A program made the position numbers and the translations under genes. Below the pieces are notes generated by a model. It did not search any database. It was given only the letters and a program-made list of their open reading frames with translations, and was not told the origin of the DNA. From assembly GCF_027186265.1 (NCBI RefSeq), contig NZ_CP114176.1, forward strand, positions 1,426,001-1,490,000: 64,000 nucleotides of DNA, read 5' to 3'. How positions within the stretch are numbered: the first letter of the stretch is position 1; each line of letters opens with the position of its first letter. Positions 25,574 to 34,402 of this stretch are shown piece after piece. Origin of the DNA: Lentibacillus daqui. Its GTDB lineage: Bacteria > Bacillota > Bacilli > Bacillales > Amphibacillaceae.

Positions 25574-26512
25574 ATGGCTATTAAACGTAACAAAATATCT
25601 ATAATTGGTTCCGGTTTCACTGGTGCAACAACTGCATTAATGCTTGCCCAAAAAGAACTTGGTGATGTTGTGCTAGTTGATATTCCCAATATGGAAGATC
25701 CTACGAAGGGAAAAGCGCTTGACATGTTTGAGGCCAGTCCCGTTCAAGGATTTGATGCAAAAATCACTGGTACATCAAACTATGAAGATACCAAAGATTC
25801 TGATCTCGTTATTATTACTGCAGGTGTAGCGCGGAAACCTGGCATGAGCCGCGATGACCTGGTAAACACAAACGCAAAAATTATGAAAACTGTTTCAAAA
25901 GATGTAGCAAAATATTCACCAGATTGTTTGATTGTTGTCTTATCCAATCCGGTAGATGCAATGACTTATACCGCATTTAAAGAAACAGGCTTCCCAAAAG
26001 AACGTGTTATTGGGCAATCCGGAGTGCTGGATACGGCACGTTTTCGTTCCTTTGTCGCTGAAGAATTGAATCTGTCGGTTAAAGATATTACTGGTTTCGT
26101 CCTCGGTGGGCATGGTGATAACATGGTACCGTTAATCCGTTATTCCTATGCAGGTGGAATCCCATTAGAAAAATTAATTTCCAAAGATCGATTGGATGAA
26201 ATTGTCGCACGCACCCGTACAGGCGGCGGCGAAATTGTTAACTTGTTGGGAAACGGCAGTGCCTATTATGCACCAGCTGCATCATTAACCGTAATGGCAG
26301 AAGCAATTCTCAAGAATCAACGCCGCGTCATTCCGGCAATTGCCTATCTTGAAGGGGAATATGGTTACACAGATATTTATTTTGGTGTACCAACGATCCT
26401 TGGGGCAAATGGAATTGAAAAAGTCATTGAACTGGATTTAACCGACGAAGAAAAAGCTGCGCTCGATAAATCGGCTGATTCAGTTAAAAATGTACTGGAA
26501 ATTGTAAGGTAA
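25574..26512 (+). CDS. mdh: malate dehydrogenase
   Basis: A 312-aa LDH-like malate dehydrogenase: malate + NAD+ to oxaloacetate + NADH. NAD loop IGSGFTGATTALMLAQ, the NAD-specifying Asp in VLVDIPN, substrate arginines in AGVARKPGMSRDDL and VLDTARFR, and the catalytic His in GGHGDNMVP. ATG 25574 follows TAGGGAGGGGATACCT. In B. subtilis it is the last gene of citZ-icd-mdh; the repeat upstream may mean it has its own promoter here. A terminator follows. Confidence 0.97.
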   Translation: MAIKRNKISIIGSGFTGATTALMLAQKELGDVVLVDIPNMEDPTKGKALDMFEASPVQGFDAKITGTSNYEDTKDSDLVIITAGVARKPGMSRDDLVNTNAKIMKTVSKDVAKYSPDCLIVVLSNPVDAMTYTAFKETGFPKERVIGQSGVLDTARFRSFVAEELNLSVKDITGFVLGGHGDNMVPLIRYSYAGGIPLEKLISKDRLDEIVARTRTGGGEIVNLLGNGSAYYAPAASLTVMAEAILKNQRRVIPAIAYLEGEYGYTDIYFGVPTILGANGIEKVIELDLTDEEKAALDKSADSVKNVLEIVR

Positions 26513-26539
26513 TACGAAAACAGAAGATAAAAACTTGTG

Positions 26540-26568
26540 GGCTGCCTTAAAATTTAGGTAGCCTTTTT
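26540..26568 (+). terminator. terminator after mdh
   Basis: GGCTGCCT pairs with AGGTAGCC (one G-T pair), followed by five Ts. Confidence 0.85.
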
Positions 26569-26672
26569 GCATTAAAAAGCTATGTTAAACTGGTATAATA
26601 AAGTATAACTATAAGATGATACAAGATTAACCTATTTAATAGAGGCAGTAATCTGAATAAGGAGGTCTTTTG

Positions 26673-29312
26673 GTGGCAAACAAACTGGTTTTAATCGATG
26701 GAAACAGTATTATTTATCGGGCTTTTTTTGCCTTGCCACTGCTCAATAATGACAAGGGTGTATACACGAATGCAGTTTACGGTTTTACAACCATGCTATT
26801 AAAAATCTTGGATGAAGAAAAACCTACCCATATTCTTGTCGCATTTGATGCGGGCAAAACAACTTTCCGGCATGAAACGTATAAGGAGTATAAAGGTGGA
26901 AGACAAAAGACGCCACCGGAGTTGTCTGAACAGTTCCCGGTTTTAAAGGAATTGCTTGATGCGTTTCAAATTCCCCATTATCAGCTTGATCAATATGAGG
27001 CTGACGATATTATTGGGACATTATCAAAAAAAGGAAATGAAAAAGACTGGGAAGTAACGGTTATCTCCGGCGATAAAGACCTGTTACAGCTTGTTTCTGA
27101 CCATATAACAGTGAATTTAACCAGAAAAGGAATTAGTGAGGTTGAATCCTATACCCCAAAATTTATGATGGAAAAAATGGAAATCAAGCCAGAACAAATA
27201 ATTGATTTAAAAGCGTTGATGGGGGATAGCTCGGATAATATTCCAGGAGTTCCTGGTGTTGGGCAAAAAACTGCGACAAAATTAATCAAGCAATATCAGA
27301 CGCTTGATGGTGTTTATGCTCATATGGATGAGATCAGCGGAAAAAAGCTGAAGGAAAATTTATCGAACCATAAAGTTGAGGCCTTTATGAGTAAAGACCT
27401 GGTAACGATTAATCGTGATTCACCAATTGAAGTAACGGTTGATGATATTACGTACCATGGTTATGAACAGGGTAAGGTAACCGCGATGTTTAAAGATCTT
27501 GGTTTTCAATCATTATTAAATAGAGTTTCCGGTGAATCAGGGGATGAAGAAGAAAAAGAAACATTAACGCCAATTGATTATACCATTGTTGATAAAATAA
27601 AAACCGAAATGTTTACAGGAGCAGAAGCAATGGTTGTCGAAATGCTTGGCGATAACTATCATCAGGAACCAATCGAGGGGATTGGAATTGTTAACGAACA
27701 ACAAGCATATTTTGTCCCAGCCAAAGTGGCAATCGAATCAAAAGCCTTTAAAGAATGGGCGGAGGACCAATCAAAGAAAAAGTATGTATTCGATGCCAAG
27801 AAAACATTGGTTGCCTTGTTAAACCAAGGGATACACATGAAAGGTATTACATTCGATATGTTGCTGGCTTCTTATTTGTTAAACCCGGGGGAGAATCATC
27901 ACGACATTCCCACGATTGGTCATCGAATGGGGCATACAACGAAGGTATTGTTTGATGAAGAAGTTTATGGCAAGGGAGCCAAGTTGAAACTTCCGGAAAG
28001 AGATGTACTTGCCGACCATGTTGTCCGAAAAACCAATCTATTGTTTCAAATGAAGGAAGATATGGAGGCGGAACTCAAAAATAACGAACAATTTTCCTTG
28101 CTACAAGAACTTGAGATGCCACTTGCACTGATTCTTGGACAAATGGAGCATACAGGGGTACGGGTGGACATTAAACGGCTGAAAGATATGGGAACTGAAT
28201 TAAAACAGCGGTTGGATCAGATTGAACAGGAAGTCTATGAATTGGCGGGAGAAAAATTTAATTTAAACTCACCAAAACAACTGGGACCAATTTTGTTTGA
28301 AAAACTGGGACTGCCGGTCATCAAAAAAACAAAAACCGGTTATTCTACTGCTGCAGATGTCCTTGAGCAACTGCAGAACGAGCACGAAATCATCCCCAAA
28401 CTTCTATTGTACCGACAGTTAGGGAAATTACAATCAACATACGTAGAAGGTTTGCTAAAGGTTATCGATAGGCATACCCATAAAATTCATACCAGATATA
28501 ATCAGGCCTTAACCCAAACAGGACGGTTAAGTTCCGTCGATCCCAACTTGCAGAATATCCCAATCCGGTTGGAAGAAGGCAGAAAAATTCGCCAGGCATT
28601 TGTTCCCGCAAATAAAGGTTGGATTATGTTTGCTGCTGATTATTCACAAATTGAATTGCGGGTACTTGCCCATATTGCCAAAGATGACAAACTGATTGAT
28701 GCTTTTAAGAACAATACGGATATCCATACACAGACAGCGATGGAAGTGTTCCATGTTGGCAGAGATGCGGTTACCGCAAACATGCGGCGTCATGCCAAGG
28801 CGGTCAATTTTGGTATTGTTTATGGAATTAGTGATTATGGTCTTTCCCAAAGTTTAGGAATCACCAGGAAAGAAGCAAAACAGTTTATTGATCGTTATTT
28901 CACAAGCTATCCAAACGTTAAAAACTATATGGAAGAAATTGTTCAGGAAGCAAAGCATAAAGGGTACGTCACCACGTTAATGAAACGCAGGCGATATTTA
29001 CCTGACATTACAAGCAGAAATTTTAATAAACGAAGCTTTGCCGAACGAACGGCAATGAACACACCAATTCAGGGAAGCGCGGCAGATATCATTAAAAAGG
29101 CAATGATCGATCTGCACGAAAAGTTGCTTGATGAGGGTCTGAAAGCGCGTATGCTTCTGCAGGTTCATGACGAACTTATTCTTGAAGCACCAAAAGATGA
29201 AGTAGATAAACTAAAAGAAATTGTTCCGGATGTGATGGAACACACGGTTGAATTAGATGTACCGCTAAAAGTTGATTATGAATACGGAGAAAGCTGGTTT
29301 GATGCGAAGTAA
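26673..29312 (+). CDS. polA: DNA polymerase I
   Basis: An 879-aa family A polymerase for repair synthesis and Okazaki fragment maturation. 5'-nuclease domain (1 to about 290, with YEADDIIGTL and VISGDKDLLQLV), a 3'-5' exonuclease-like domain (about 300-470) lacking the metal-binding Asp/Glu residues and so inactive, as in other Bacillus PolI, and the polymerase domain with motif A DYSQIELR, motif B RRHAKAVNFGIVYG and motif C QVHDELI. GTG 26673 is preferred over TTG 26670 by spacing to GGAGGT. An extended -10 (TGGTATAAT, 26591-26599) lies upstream. phoP-phoR, which precede polA in B. subtilis, are absent. Confidence 0.97.
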   Translation: MANKLVLIDGNSIIYRAFFALPLLNNDKGVYTNAVYGFTTMLLKILDEEKPTHILVAFDAGKTTFRHETYKEYKGGRQKTPPELSEQFPVLKELLDAFQIPHYQLDQYEADDIIGTLSKKGNEKDWEVTVISGDKDLLQLVSDHITVNLTRKGISEVESYTPKFMMEKMEIKPEQIIDLKALMGDSSDNIPGVPGVGQKTATKLIKQYQTLDGVYAHMDEISGKKLKENLSNHKVEAFMSKDLVTINRDSPIEVTVDDITYHGYEQGKVTAMFKDLGFQSLLNRVSGESGDEEEKETLTPIDYTIVDKIKTEMFTGAEAMVVEMLGDNYHQEPIEGIGIVNEQQAYFVPAKVAIESKAFKEWAEDQSKKKYVFDAKKTLVALLNQGIHMKGITFDMLLASYLLNPGENHHDIPTIGHRMGHTTKVLFDEEVYGKGAKLKLPERDVLADHVVRKTNLLFQMKEDMEAELKNNEQFSLLQELEMPLALILGQMEHTGVRVDIKRLKDMGTELKQRLDQIEQEVYELAGEKFNLNSPKQLGPILFEKLGLPVIKKTKTGYSTAADVLEQLQNEHEIIPKLLLYRQLGKLQSTYVEGLLKVIDRHTHKIHTRYNQALTQTGRLSSVDPNLQNIPIRLEEGRKIRQAFVPANKGWIMFAADYSQIELRVLAHIAKDDKLIDAFKNNTDIHTQTAMEVFHVGRDAVTANMRRHAKAVNFGIVYGISDYGLSQSLGITRKEAKQFIDRYFTSYPNVKNYMEEIVQEAKHKGYVTTLMKRRRYLPDITSRNFNKRSFAERTAMNTPIQGSAADIIKKAMIDLHEKLLDEGLKARMLLQVHDELILEAPKDEVDKLKEIVPDVMEHTVELDVPLKVDYEYGESWFDAK

Positions 29313-29338
29313 GTTATAATTAAGGGAGAAAAAGAAAT

Positions 29339-30166
29339 ATGCCAGAATTACCAGAGGTCGAAACAGTAAAAAACACTTTAAAACGTTTGGTATTGGAAAA
29401 GACGATTGATCATGTTCGTGTTTTTTGGCCAAACATCATTAAATATCCTGATGATGTGGAAGCATTTAAACATATGGTTGAGGGACAAACGATTCATGAT
29501 ATTAAACGAAAAGGAAAATTTCTTTTATTTCAGCTTGATGACGTTGTTCTTGTATCCCATTTACGAATGGAAGGTAAGTATAGCGTTCACCCGGAAACGG
29601 ATCCGGTAAAAAAACATACACATATCATCTTCACTTTTATGGACGGGGAAGAATTACGATACAATGATGTTCGTAAATTTGGCACCATGCATGTTTTTAA
29701 AAAAGGAACGGAATTTGCCCAAAAACCACTGAATCATTTAGGTCCTGATCCATTTGACGAGAAGTTTACAACAGCGTACTTATATGAGAAATTGAAAAAA
29801 ACGGAGCGTGCGATTAAAGCTGTCTTGCTTGATCAAACCGTTGTTGCTGGTTTAGGCAATATCTATGTTGATGAAACACTGTTCAGAGCAGGAATTCATC
29901 CACTAAAAAAGGCCAGTAAATTAACCAAAAAAGAAACGAAATCCGTCCAACAAGCAGCTATAACAACATTAGAACAGGCAGTGGCTCAAGGTGGAACAAC
30001 TATCCGTTCCTATCTTAATGGCCAGGGAGAAATGGGAATGTTTCAGCAGGAGCTGTTTGTCTATGGTCAGGAAGATCAGGCTTGCAAAAAATGTGGGAAA
30101 CCGATTATAAAAATGAAAATTGGCGGAAGGGGCACTCACCTGTGTGTCTCTTGCCAAAAAAAATAG
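29339..30166 (+). CDS. mutM: formamidopyrimidine-DNA glycosylase
   Basis: A 275-aa Fpg/MutM base-excision enzyme that removes 8-oxoguanine and formamidopyrimidines and nicks the abasic site. The catalytic N-terminal PELPEVE is present (Pro after the initiator Met is the nucleophile), as are the conserved Lys in KRKGKFLLF, the H2TH region (GLGNIYVDE) and the C-terminal zinc finger CKKCG...CVSC. It lies 26 nt after polA and 25 nt before coaE, a repair-centred operon conserved in Bacillus. Confidence 0.97.
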   Translation: MPELPEVETVKNTLKRLVLEKTIDHVRVFWPNIIKYPDDVEAFKHMVEGQTIHDIKRKGKFLLFQLDDVVLVSHLRMEGKYSVHPETDPVKKHTHIIFTFMDGEELRYNDVRKFGTMHVFKKGTEFAQKPLNHLGPDPFDEKFTTAYLYEKLKKTERAIKAVLLDQTVVAGLGNIYVDETLFRAGIHPLKKASKLTKKETKSVQQAAITTLEQAVAQGGTTIRSYLNGQGEMGMFQQELFVYGQEDQACKKCGKPIIKMKIGGRGTHLCVSCQKK

Positions 30167-30191
30167 CGGCTTAAGAGAGGAGGGATGTCCT

Positions 30192-30791
30192 ATGGCCTTG
30201 ACAATTGGTCTCACTGGAAGTATAGCCAGTGGTAAAAGTACTGTGTCACTTATGTTTGATGATTACAATATCCCCGTTATCGATGCAGATAAATTGTCCC
30301 GCGAAGTCGTTGAACCGGGGGAAAAGGCGTATGCGCAAATCATTGAAACATTTGGCACGGATGTGTTACGAGATGATAAAACAATCGATCGAAAACATTT
30401 GGGTGCCATCGTTTTTGCAGATGAAACCAAACGTAAACAGTTAAATGATATAGTCCATCCAGCGGTCCGGAAAAAAATGCTGGACATGAGGGATTCTTTA
30501 ATTGACGCGGGTGCATCGTGTGTTGTGTTGGATATTCCGTTATTATTTGAAGGAAATCTGGCCCATTTTGTAGACAAAACATTAGTAGTATTTGTTGACG
30601 AATCAGTTCAGTTGGAGCGCTTGATGAATCGGGATCATTATACTGAAGAAGAGGCATGTCAACGGATTCAGTCGCAAATTCCTGTGAAAGAAAAAGCTGC
30701 TATGGCAGACGCCGTGATTAATAATAATGGAACAAAATATCAATCTTATGAACAGCTGGAAAGAATTTTGCGAGCGTGGAATGTCTTTTAA
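30192..30791 (+). CDS. coaE: dephospho-CoA kinase
   Basis: A 199-aa P-loop kinase for the last step of coenzyme A synthesis, dephospho-CoA + ATP to CoA + ADP. Walker A is GSIASGKST (9-17); DADKLSREVV (substrate Asp) and VVLDIPLLFE follow. ATG 30192 has AGGAGGGATGTCCT upstream; the frame continues upstream into mutM but without homology. Third gene of polA-mutM-coaE. Its stop lies within the following terminator. Confidence 0.96.
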   Translation: MALTIGLTGSIASGKSTVSLMFDDYNIPVIDADKLSREVVEPGEKAYAQIIETFGTDVLRDDKTIDRKHLGAIVFADETKRKQLNDIVHPAVRKKMLDMRDSLIDAGASCVVLDIPLLFEGNLAHFVDKTLVVFVDESVQLERLMNRDHYTEEEACQRIQSQIPVKEKAAMADAVINNNGTKYQSYEQLERILRAWNVF

Positions 30792-30822
30792 AAAGTCCGT
30801 ATCCTTAGATTCGGGCTTTTTT
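30789..30822 (+). terminator. terminator of polA-mutM-coaE
   Basis: AAAAAGTCCG pairs with CGGGCTTTTT around TATCCTTAGATT, with a T run. Confidence 0.85.
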
Positions 30823-30851
30823 ATTTTAAAATTAATATCACATTTGGCTTG

Positions 30852-30900
30852 TAATGTGTTATACTAATTATAACATTAACTTGATGAGTATAACACATTA
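30852..30900 (+). promoter_or_regulatory. paired CcpN-type operators at the gapB promoter
   Basis: TAATGTGTTATACT (30852-30865) and its exact reverse complement AGTATAACACATTA (30887-30900) form a 14-bp inverted repeat with a 21-nt spacer. Each arm contains TGTGTTATACT, matching the CcpN consensus TRTGHYATAYW at every position. TATACT in the left arm (30860-30865) could be the -10 element, and the right arm touches the AGGAGG of gapB. In B. subtilis CcpN represses gapB and pckA under glycolytic conditions. Confidence 0.75.
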
Positions 30901-30915
30901 GGAGGACTATGAAGA

Positions 30916-31947
30916 ATGAGTAAAACCCGAATTGCGATTAATGGATTTGGTCGCATTGGACGAATGGTATTTCGCCAGGCGATGAAGGATGAACAATTAC
31001 ATGTGGTAGCGGTCAATGCAAATTATCCTCCAGAAACACTTGCCCATTTGATTAAGTATGATAGCGTTCATGGTATTTTTGACAAAGAGGTGAAGCCGCT
31101 GGCGGATGGACTTGAGGTAGACGGAAAGAAAGTATTGCTGGTCAATGCACGGGACCCGGAGAAACTTCCCTGGGATGAATTAATGATTGATATTGTTATC
31201 GAGGCCACGGGGAAATTTAATTCAAGGGTTGGGGCAGGGTTGCATCTAAGAGCTGGTGCAAAAAAAGTAGTCTTAACGGCACCAGGTAAGCAAGTTGATC
31301 GGACAATTGTGATGGGGGTTAATCATGAAATGTATGATCCTGATCATGATCATATTGTGTCTAATGCTTCCTGTACAACAAATTGTCTTGCACCTGTTGT
31401 AAAAGTGCTGGATGAACAATTTGGAATTAAAAATGGGCTAATGACAACCGTCCACGCGTTTACGAATGATCAGCATAATACTGATAATCCCCATAAAGAT
31501 TTGCGAAGGGCCAGGGGGTGTACCCAGTCAATTATTCCAACATCAACGGGTGCGGCAAAGGCATTGGGGGAAGTATTACCGCATTTAAGTGGCAAACTTC
31601 ATGGAATGGCGTTACGGGTACCAACACCTGATGTCTCACTTGTTGATCTGGTAGTTGATGTCTACCAGCCGGTTACAGCTGAGGAAGTAAACCGTAAATT
31701 CATGGAAGCCGCAGACCATGAATTGACAGGTATTATTCACTATAGTTGTGAACCGCTTGTTTCTGTTGATTATACAACAACGGATTATTCTGCAATTATT
31801 GATGGATTATCAACAATGGTAATGGAAGATAATAAAATCAAGGTATTGGCCTGGTATGATAATGAATGGGGCTATTCACACCGGGTAATCGATTTGACTA
31901 AATATGTCGGACAGTATATGCATCAGAAACAAATGAAAATTTCATAA
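30916..31947 (+). CDS. gapB: glyceraldehyde-3-phosphate dehydrogenase, gluconeogenic GapB type
   Basis: A 343-aa GAPDH. NAD(P)-binding INGFGRIGR (8-16), catalytic NASCTTNC with C153, the STGAAKALGEVLP and WYDNEWGYS segments. The coaE-to-nrdR location and the CcpN-type operator point to GapB, which works in gluconeogenesis with NADP in B. subtilis, rather than glycolytic GapA. Cofactor choice cannot be proved from sequence alone. ATG 30916 follows AGGAGGACTATGAAGA. Confidence 0.94.
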   Translation: MSKTRIAINGFGRIGRMVFRQAMKDEQLHVVAVNANYPPETLAHLIKYDSVHGIFDKEVKPLADGLEVDGKKVLLVNARDPEKLPWDELMIDIVIEATGKFNSRVGAGLHLRAGAKKVVLTAPGKQVDRTIVMGVNHEMYDPDHDHIVSNASCTTNCLAPVVKVLDEQFGIKNGLMTTVHAFTNDQHNTDNPHKDLRRARGCTQSIIPTSTGAAKALGEVLPHLSGKLHGMALRVPTPDVSLVDLVVDVYQPVTAEEVNRKFMEAADHELTGIIHYSCEPLVSVDYTTTDYSAIIDGLSTMVMEDNKIKVLAWYDNEWGYSHRVIDLTKYVGQYMHQKQMKIS

Positions 31948-31967
31948 CTATTTGGGAGATAACCAAC

Positions 31968-32015
31968 AGTGGGCAGATCATGGTAAAGAGTCTTGATCTG
32001 CCCACTTTAATTTTA
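31968..32015 (+). terminator. terminator after gapB
   Basis: AGTGGGCAGATCA pairs perfectly with TGATCTGCCCACT (31994-32006), followed by a T-rich tail. Confidence 0.9.
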
Positions 32016-32111
32016 AATGGACCGAGATAGTGAAAATCTAAAAAACATGTTAAAATAAAGGAAATAAAGCATAGAGAAACGCATGATTAATTTTTCCAGG
32101 TGGGGAGTACA

Positions 32112-32492
32112 GTGTCTGTTAAACATGTAATAGCGAAATATTTTAGCAAGCATGCGGAAACTAGTGAGGATCACTGGGATAGCGGATTACAAACACATTA
32201 TTATAAAACAACCAAAGATAAAGGATTACAAGCTTTAGAAACGTTTTTTAATCAGTCAGATATCTATCAGGTAAATTCAATTTCCGAGCAACATGGAGAA
32301 ATAAGTGTCAATGTGATAAAAGGACGGAAAGCATTTATCATAGCAACAATTATTATGGTAAGGCCCTATCGAACGGCGATTGATTTTACAGTAACTACAG
32401 AATCAATCCTGCCATCTGATTTTGCCTATAGTTCAAAGTTAATCCGGCGATTGTATCATGAGTTTGATAAAATATTTACATTGATTGATTAA
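32112..32492 (+). CDS. conserved cytosolic protein of unknown function
   Basis: A 126-aa soluble protein resembling the uncharacterised 'cytosolic protein' found between gapB and nrdR in Bacillaceae. Visible: SVKHVIAKYFSKH start, THYYKTTKDKGLQALETFF, then a beta-rich middle (GEISVNV, IIATIIMVRPYRTAIDFTVTTE). No membrane segment, cysteine cluster or known catalytic motif. GTG 32112 fits the family start and the upstream AGGTGGGGA better than GTG 32100. Possibly co-transcribed with nrdR (37-nt gap). Confidence 0.8.
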   Translation: MSVKHVIAKYFSKHAETSEDHWDSGLQTHYYKTTKDKGLQALETFFNQSDIYQVNSISEQHGEISVNVIKGRKAFIIATIIMVRPYRTAIDFTVTTESILPSDFAYSSKLIRRLYHEFDKIFTLID

Positions 32493-32529
32493 CCGGAATT
32501 ACTTAACCTAAATGAACGGAGCGAAAAGA

Positions 32530-32991
32530 ATGCGGTGTTCAAATTGTCAGAGTAAGAGTACAAAGGTGCTTGATTCCAGGCCAATAGAGGAAGGACATGC
32601 CATAAGAAGACGCAGGGAATGTGAACGATGCGGGTACAGATTTACCACATTTGAGCGGATTGAAGAGGTTCCTCTGATTGTAGTGAAAAAGGATGGGGCA
32701 AGACAGGAATTTAATCGTGATAAACTTGTACGTGGTCTCATAAAGGCATGTGAAAAACGACCTGTTCCACTAGGGAAAATTGAGGAAATTGCACTGGATG
32801 TTGAAAAAGATCTTCGTGACAGTGGGAGTTCAGAAATCCCTAGTGATCAAATTGGTGAAAAGGTAATGGATCGCTTATCAACAGTCGATGAAGTTGCTTA
32901 TGTACGATTTGCTTCCGTTTATCGCCAGTTTAAAGATATTAGTGTGTTTTTAGACGAACTCAAAGACCTGATCAATACAGATAAACAGTGA
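32530..32991 (+). CDS. nrdR: transcriptional repressor NrdR
   Basis: A 153-aa repressor of ribonucleotide reductase genes that senses ATP/dATP. Zinc ribbon with C3, C6, C31 and C34 followed by GYRFTTFERIE, then the ATP-cone domain (about 49-139). Length is exactly typical. ATG 32530 (ACGGAGCGAAAAGA upstream) is chosen because the family begins MRCSNC. In Bacillus nrdR precedes dnaB-dnaI, as here, linking dNTP control with replication initiation genes. Confidence 0.96.
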   Translation: MRCSNCQSKSTKVLDSRPIEEGHAIRRRRECERCGYRFTTFERIEEVPLIVVKKDGARQEFNRDKLVRGLIKACEKRPVPLGKIEEIALDVEKDLRDSGSSEIPSDQIGEKVMDRLSTVDEVAYVRFASVYRQFKDISVFLDELKDLINTDKQ

Positions 32992-33047
32992 AGTGAATCA
33001 TGCATGATAGGTTAGGTTTAACGTTTTTGGGTAGGAGTGTGAGATGG

Positions 33048-34397
33048 ATGGATGCTTTTGGCAAAATGCTGCCGATCGAAGGATATATCGTTGTACAAAA
33101 AGGGAGTTTGCCGGAGGGTTACGTAAAATCACTAACCCATTTGTATCAGCCGCTCATCGGATTAACGGCGGTGATGTTGTATCAAACGCTCCTGGATGAG
33201 ATAGAGCTGCAACAAGATCAGCAGCCGCAGACCCATCATACATTAATGAATTATATGGATTTGCCGATGGACGAGATTTATCGGGCCAGGCTGAAGCTCG
33301 AGGGGATCGGCTTATTGAAAACCTTTAAACAACAAGCGCTTCAAAACGATTATTATACATATGTCCTCCTGGAACCTTTTGCGCCAAGTGACTTTTTTAA
33401 AGATGATATGTTAACACAGCTGCTATACCATCACTTGGGAGAAGATAAGTTTGCCGCATTGAAAGATCATTATTGTGTTCCTTCCCGGCAACCGGATGGT
33501 AAGGACATTACTGCCGGATTTCAGGAGGTTTTCCAAACATTTCAGCCACATCCAGACACATCGGATCCTGTTGAAACGCTATTGGAAAGGCAAGATCATT
33601 TGCCTGATTTTACTTGGATGAAACAAATGCTTGGTAAGCGAATGATTCCTGCAGATGAAGTATTAACAGCTGATAACCGAAAATTAATTTCACAAATGAT
33701 GAAACTGTATGATTTGACAGAACATGAGATCGAAAAAGCTGTGATGTGGGCATTGACAGAGGAAAACAGGTTGGATACTGATGAGTTCAAACAGGCTTGC
33801 CACGATTTGTTTCAAGCTGTGCATCAGGAATCAGTTGTCAAATTAACGGATCGGCTGGCGTATCAGAAGCAGAAACAAAAAACAGCGGTGAATGCGAACC
33901 CGGTTACAAAAGAAGAGCAGCTGATTCATGAATTGGAATCCATCTCGCCAAAGCAATTGTTGGAGGATTTATCAAGTGGTAATCATGCATCAGGCCAGGA
34001 TTTGAAAATCATTCGGGATATTATGACAACCCAGGGTCTGCCGTCACCGGTAATGAATGTACTGATCCACTATGTATTGCTACAATCAAATATGAAATTA
34101 TCAAAGGCTTATATGGAGAAAATTGCCAGTCATTGGTCCCGTGCCAATTTACAAACGGCAAGAGAAGCAATGGAATTTGCCAAAAAGGAAAAAGCTAAAT
34201 ATCAAAAAGGATATGCAAACAACAAAAATCGACGGCCTGCTTCCAAAGAGGTTGTACCTGATTGGTTTAAACAGCGCAAGAATAAACAAACGAAAAACAA
34301 TACGCAAACGGAACATACGGAAACCGAGGAAGAGAAAGAAGAGTTTGAAGCATTATTACGCGAATTCACAAGTAAAAATAGTCACTTGCAAGGATGA
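33048..34397 (+). CDS. dnaB: replication initiation and membrane attachment protein DnaB
   Basis: A 449-aa Gram-positive DnaB (helicase-loading co-factor, not the E. coli helicase). Two DnaB/DnaD-like domains: an N-terminal winged-helix region (YQPLIGLTAVMLYQTLL, about 25-110) and a C-terminal DDBH2 domain (about 300-400, KIIRDIMTTQGLP, YMEKIASHWSRANL). The tail is strongly charged. It helps load the helicase with DnaD and DnaI. ATG 33048 is chosen (GTAGGAG about ten bases upstream; matches the family start); ATG 33000 lacks a ribosome-binding site. The stop overlaps an ATG that is in frame with dnaI. Confidence 0.92.
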   Translation: MDAFGKMLPIEGYIVVQKGSLPEGYVKSLTHLYQPLIGLTAVMLYQTLLDEIELQQDQQPQTHHTLMNYMDLPMDEIYRARLKLEGIGLLKTFKQQALQNDYYTYVLLEPFAPSDFFKDDMLTQLLYHHLGEDKFAALKDHYCVPSRQPDGKDITAGFQEVFQTFQPHPDTSDPVETLLERQDHLPDFTWMKQMLGKRMIPADEVLTADNRKLISQMMKLYDLTEHEIEKAVMWALTEENRLDTDEFKQACHDLFQAVHQESVVKLTDRLAYQKQKQKTAVNANPVTKEEQLIHELESISPKQLLEDLSSGNHASGQDLKIIRDIMTTQGLPSPVMNVLIHYVLLQSNMKLSKAYMEKIASHWSRANLQTAREAMEFAKKEKAKYQKGYANNKNRRPASKEVVPDWFKQRKNKQTKNNTQTEHTETEEEKEEFEALLREFTSKNSHLQG

Positions 34398-34402
34398 TTT
34401 CT

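Noticed and set aside
27600..28080. Degenerate 3'-5' exonuclease domain in PolA as an anomaly
   Set aside because: Loss of the exonuclease metal ligands is the normal state of Bacillus DNA polymerase I.
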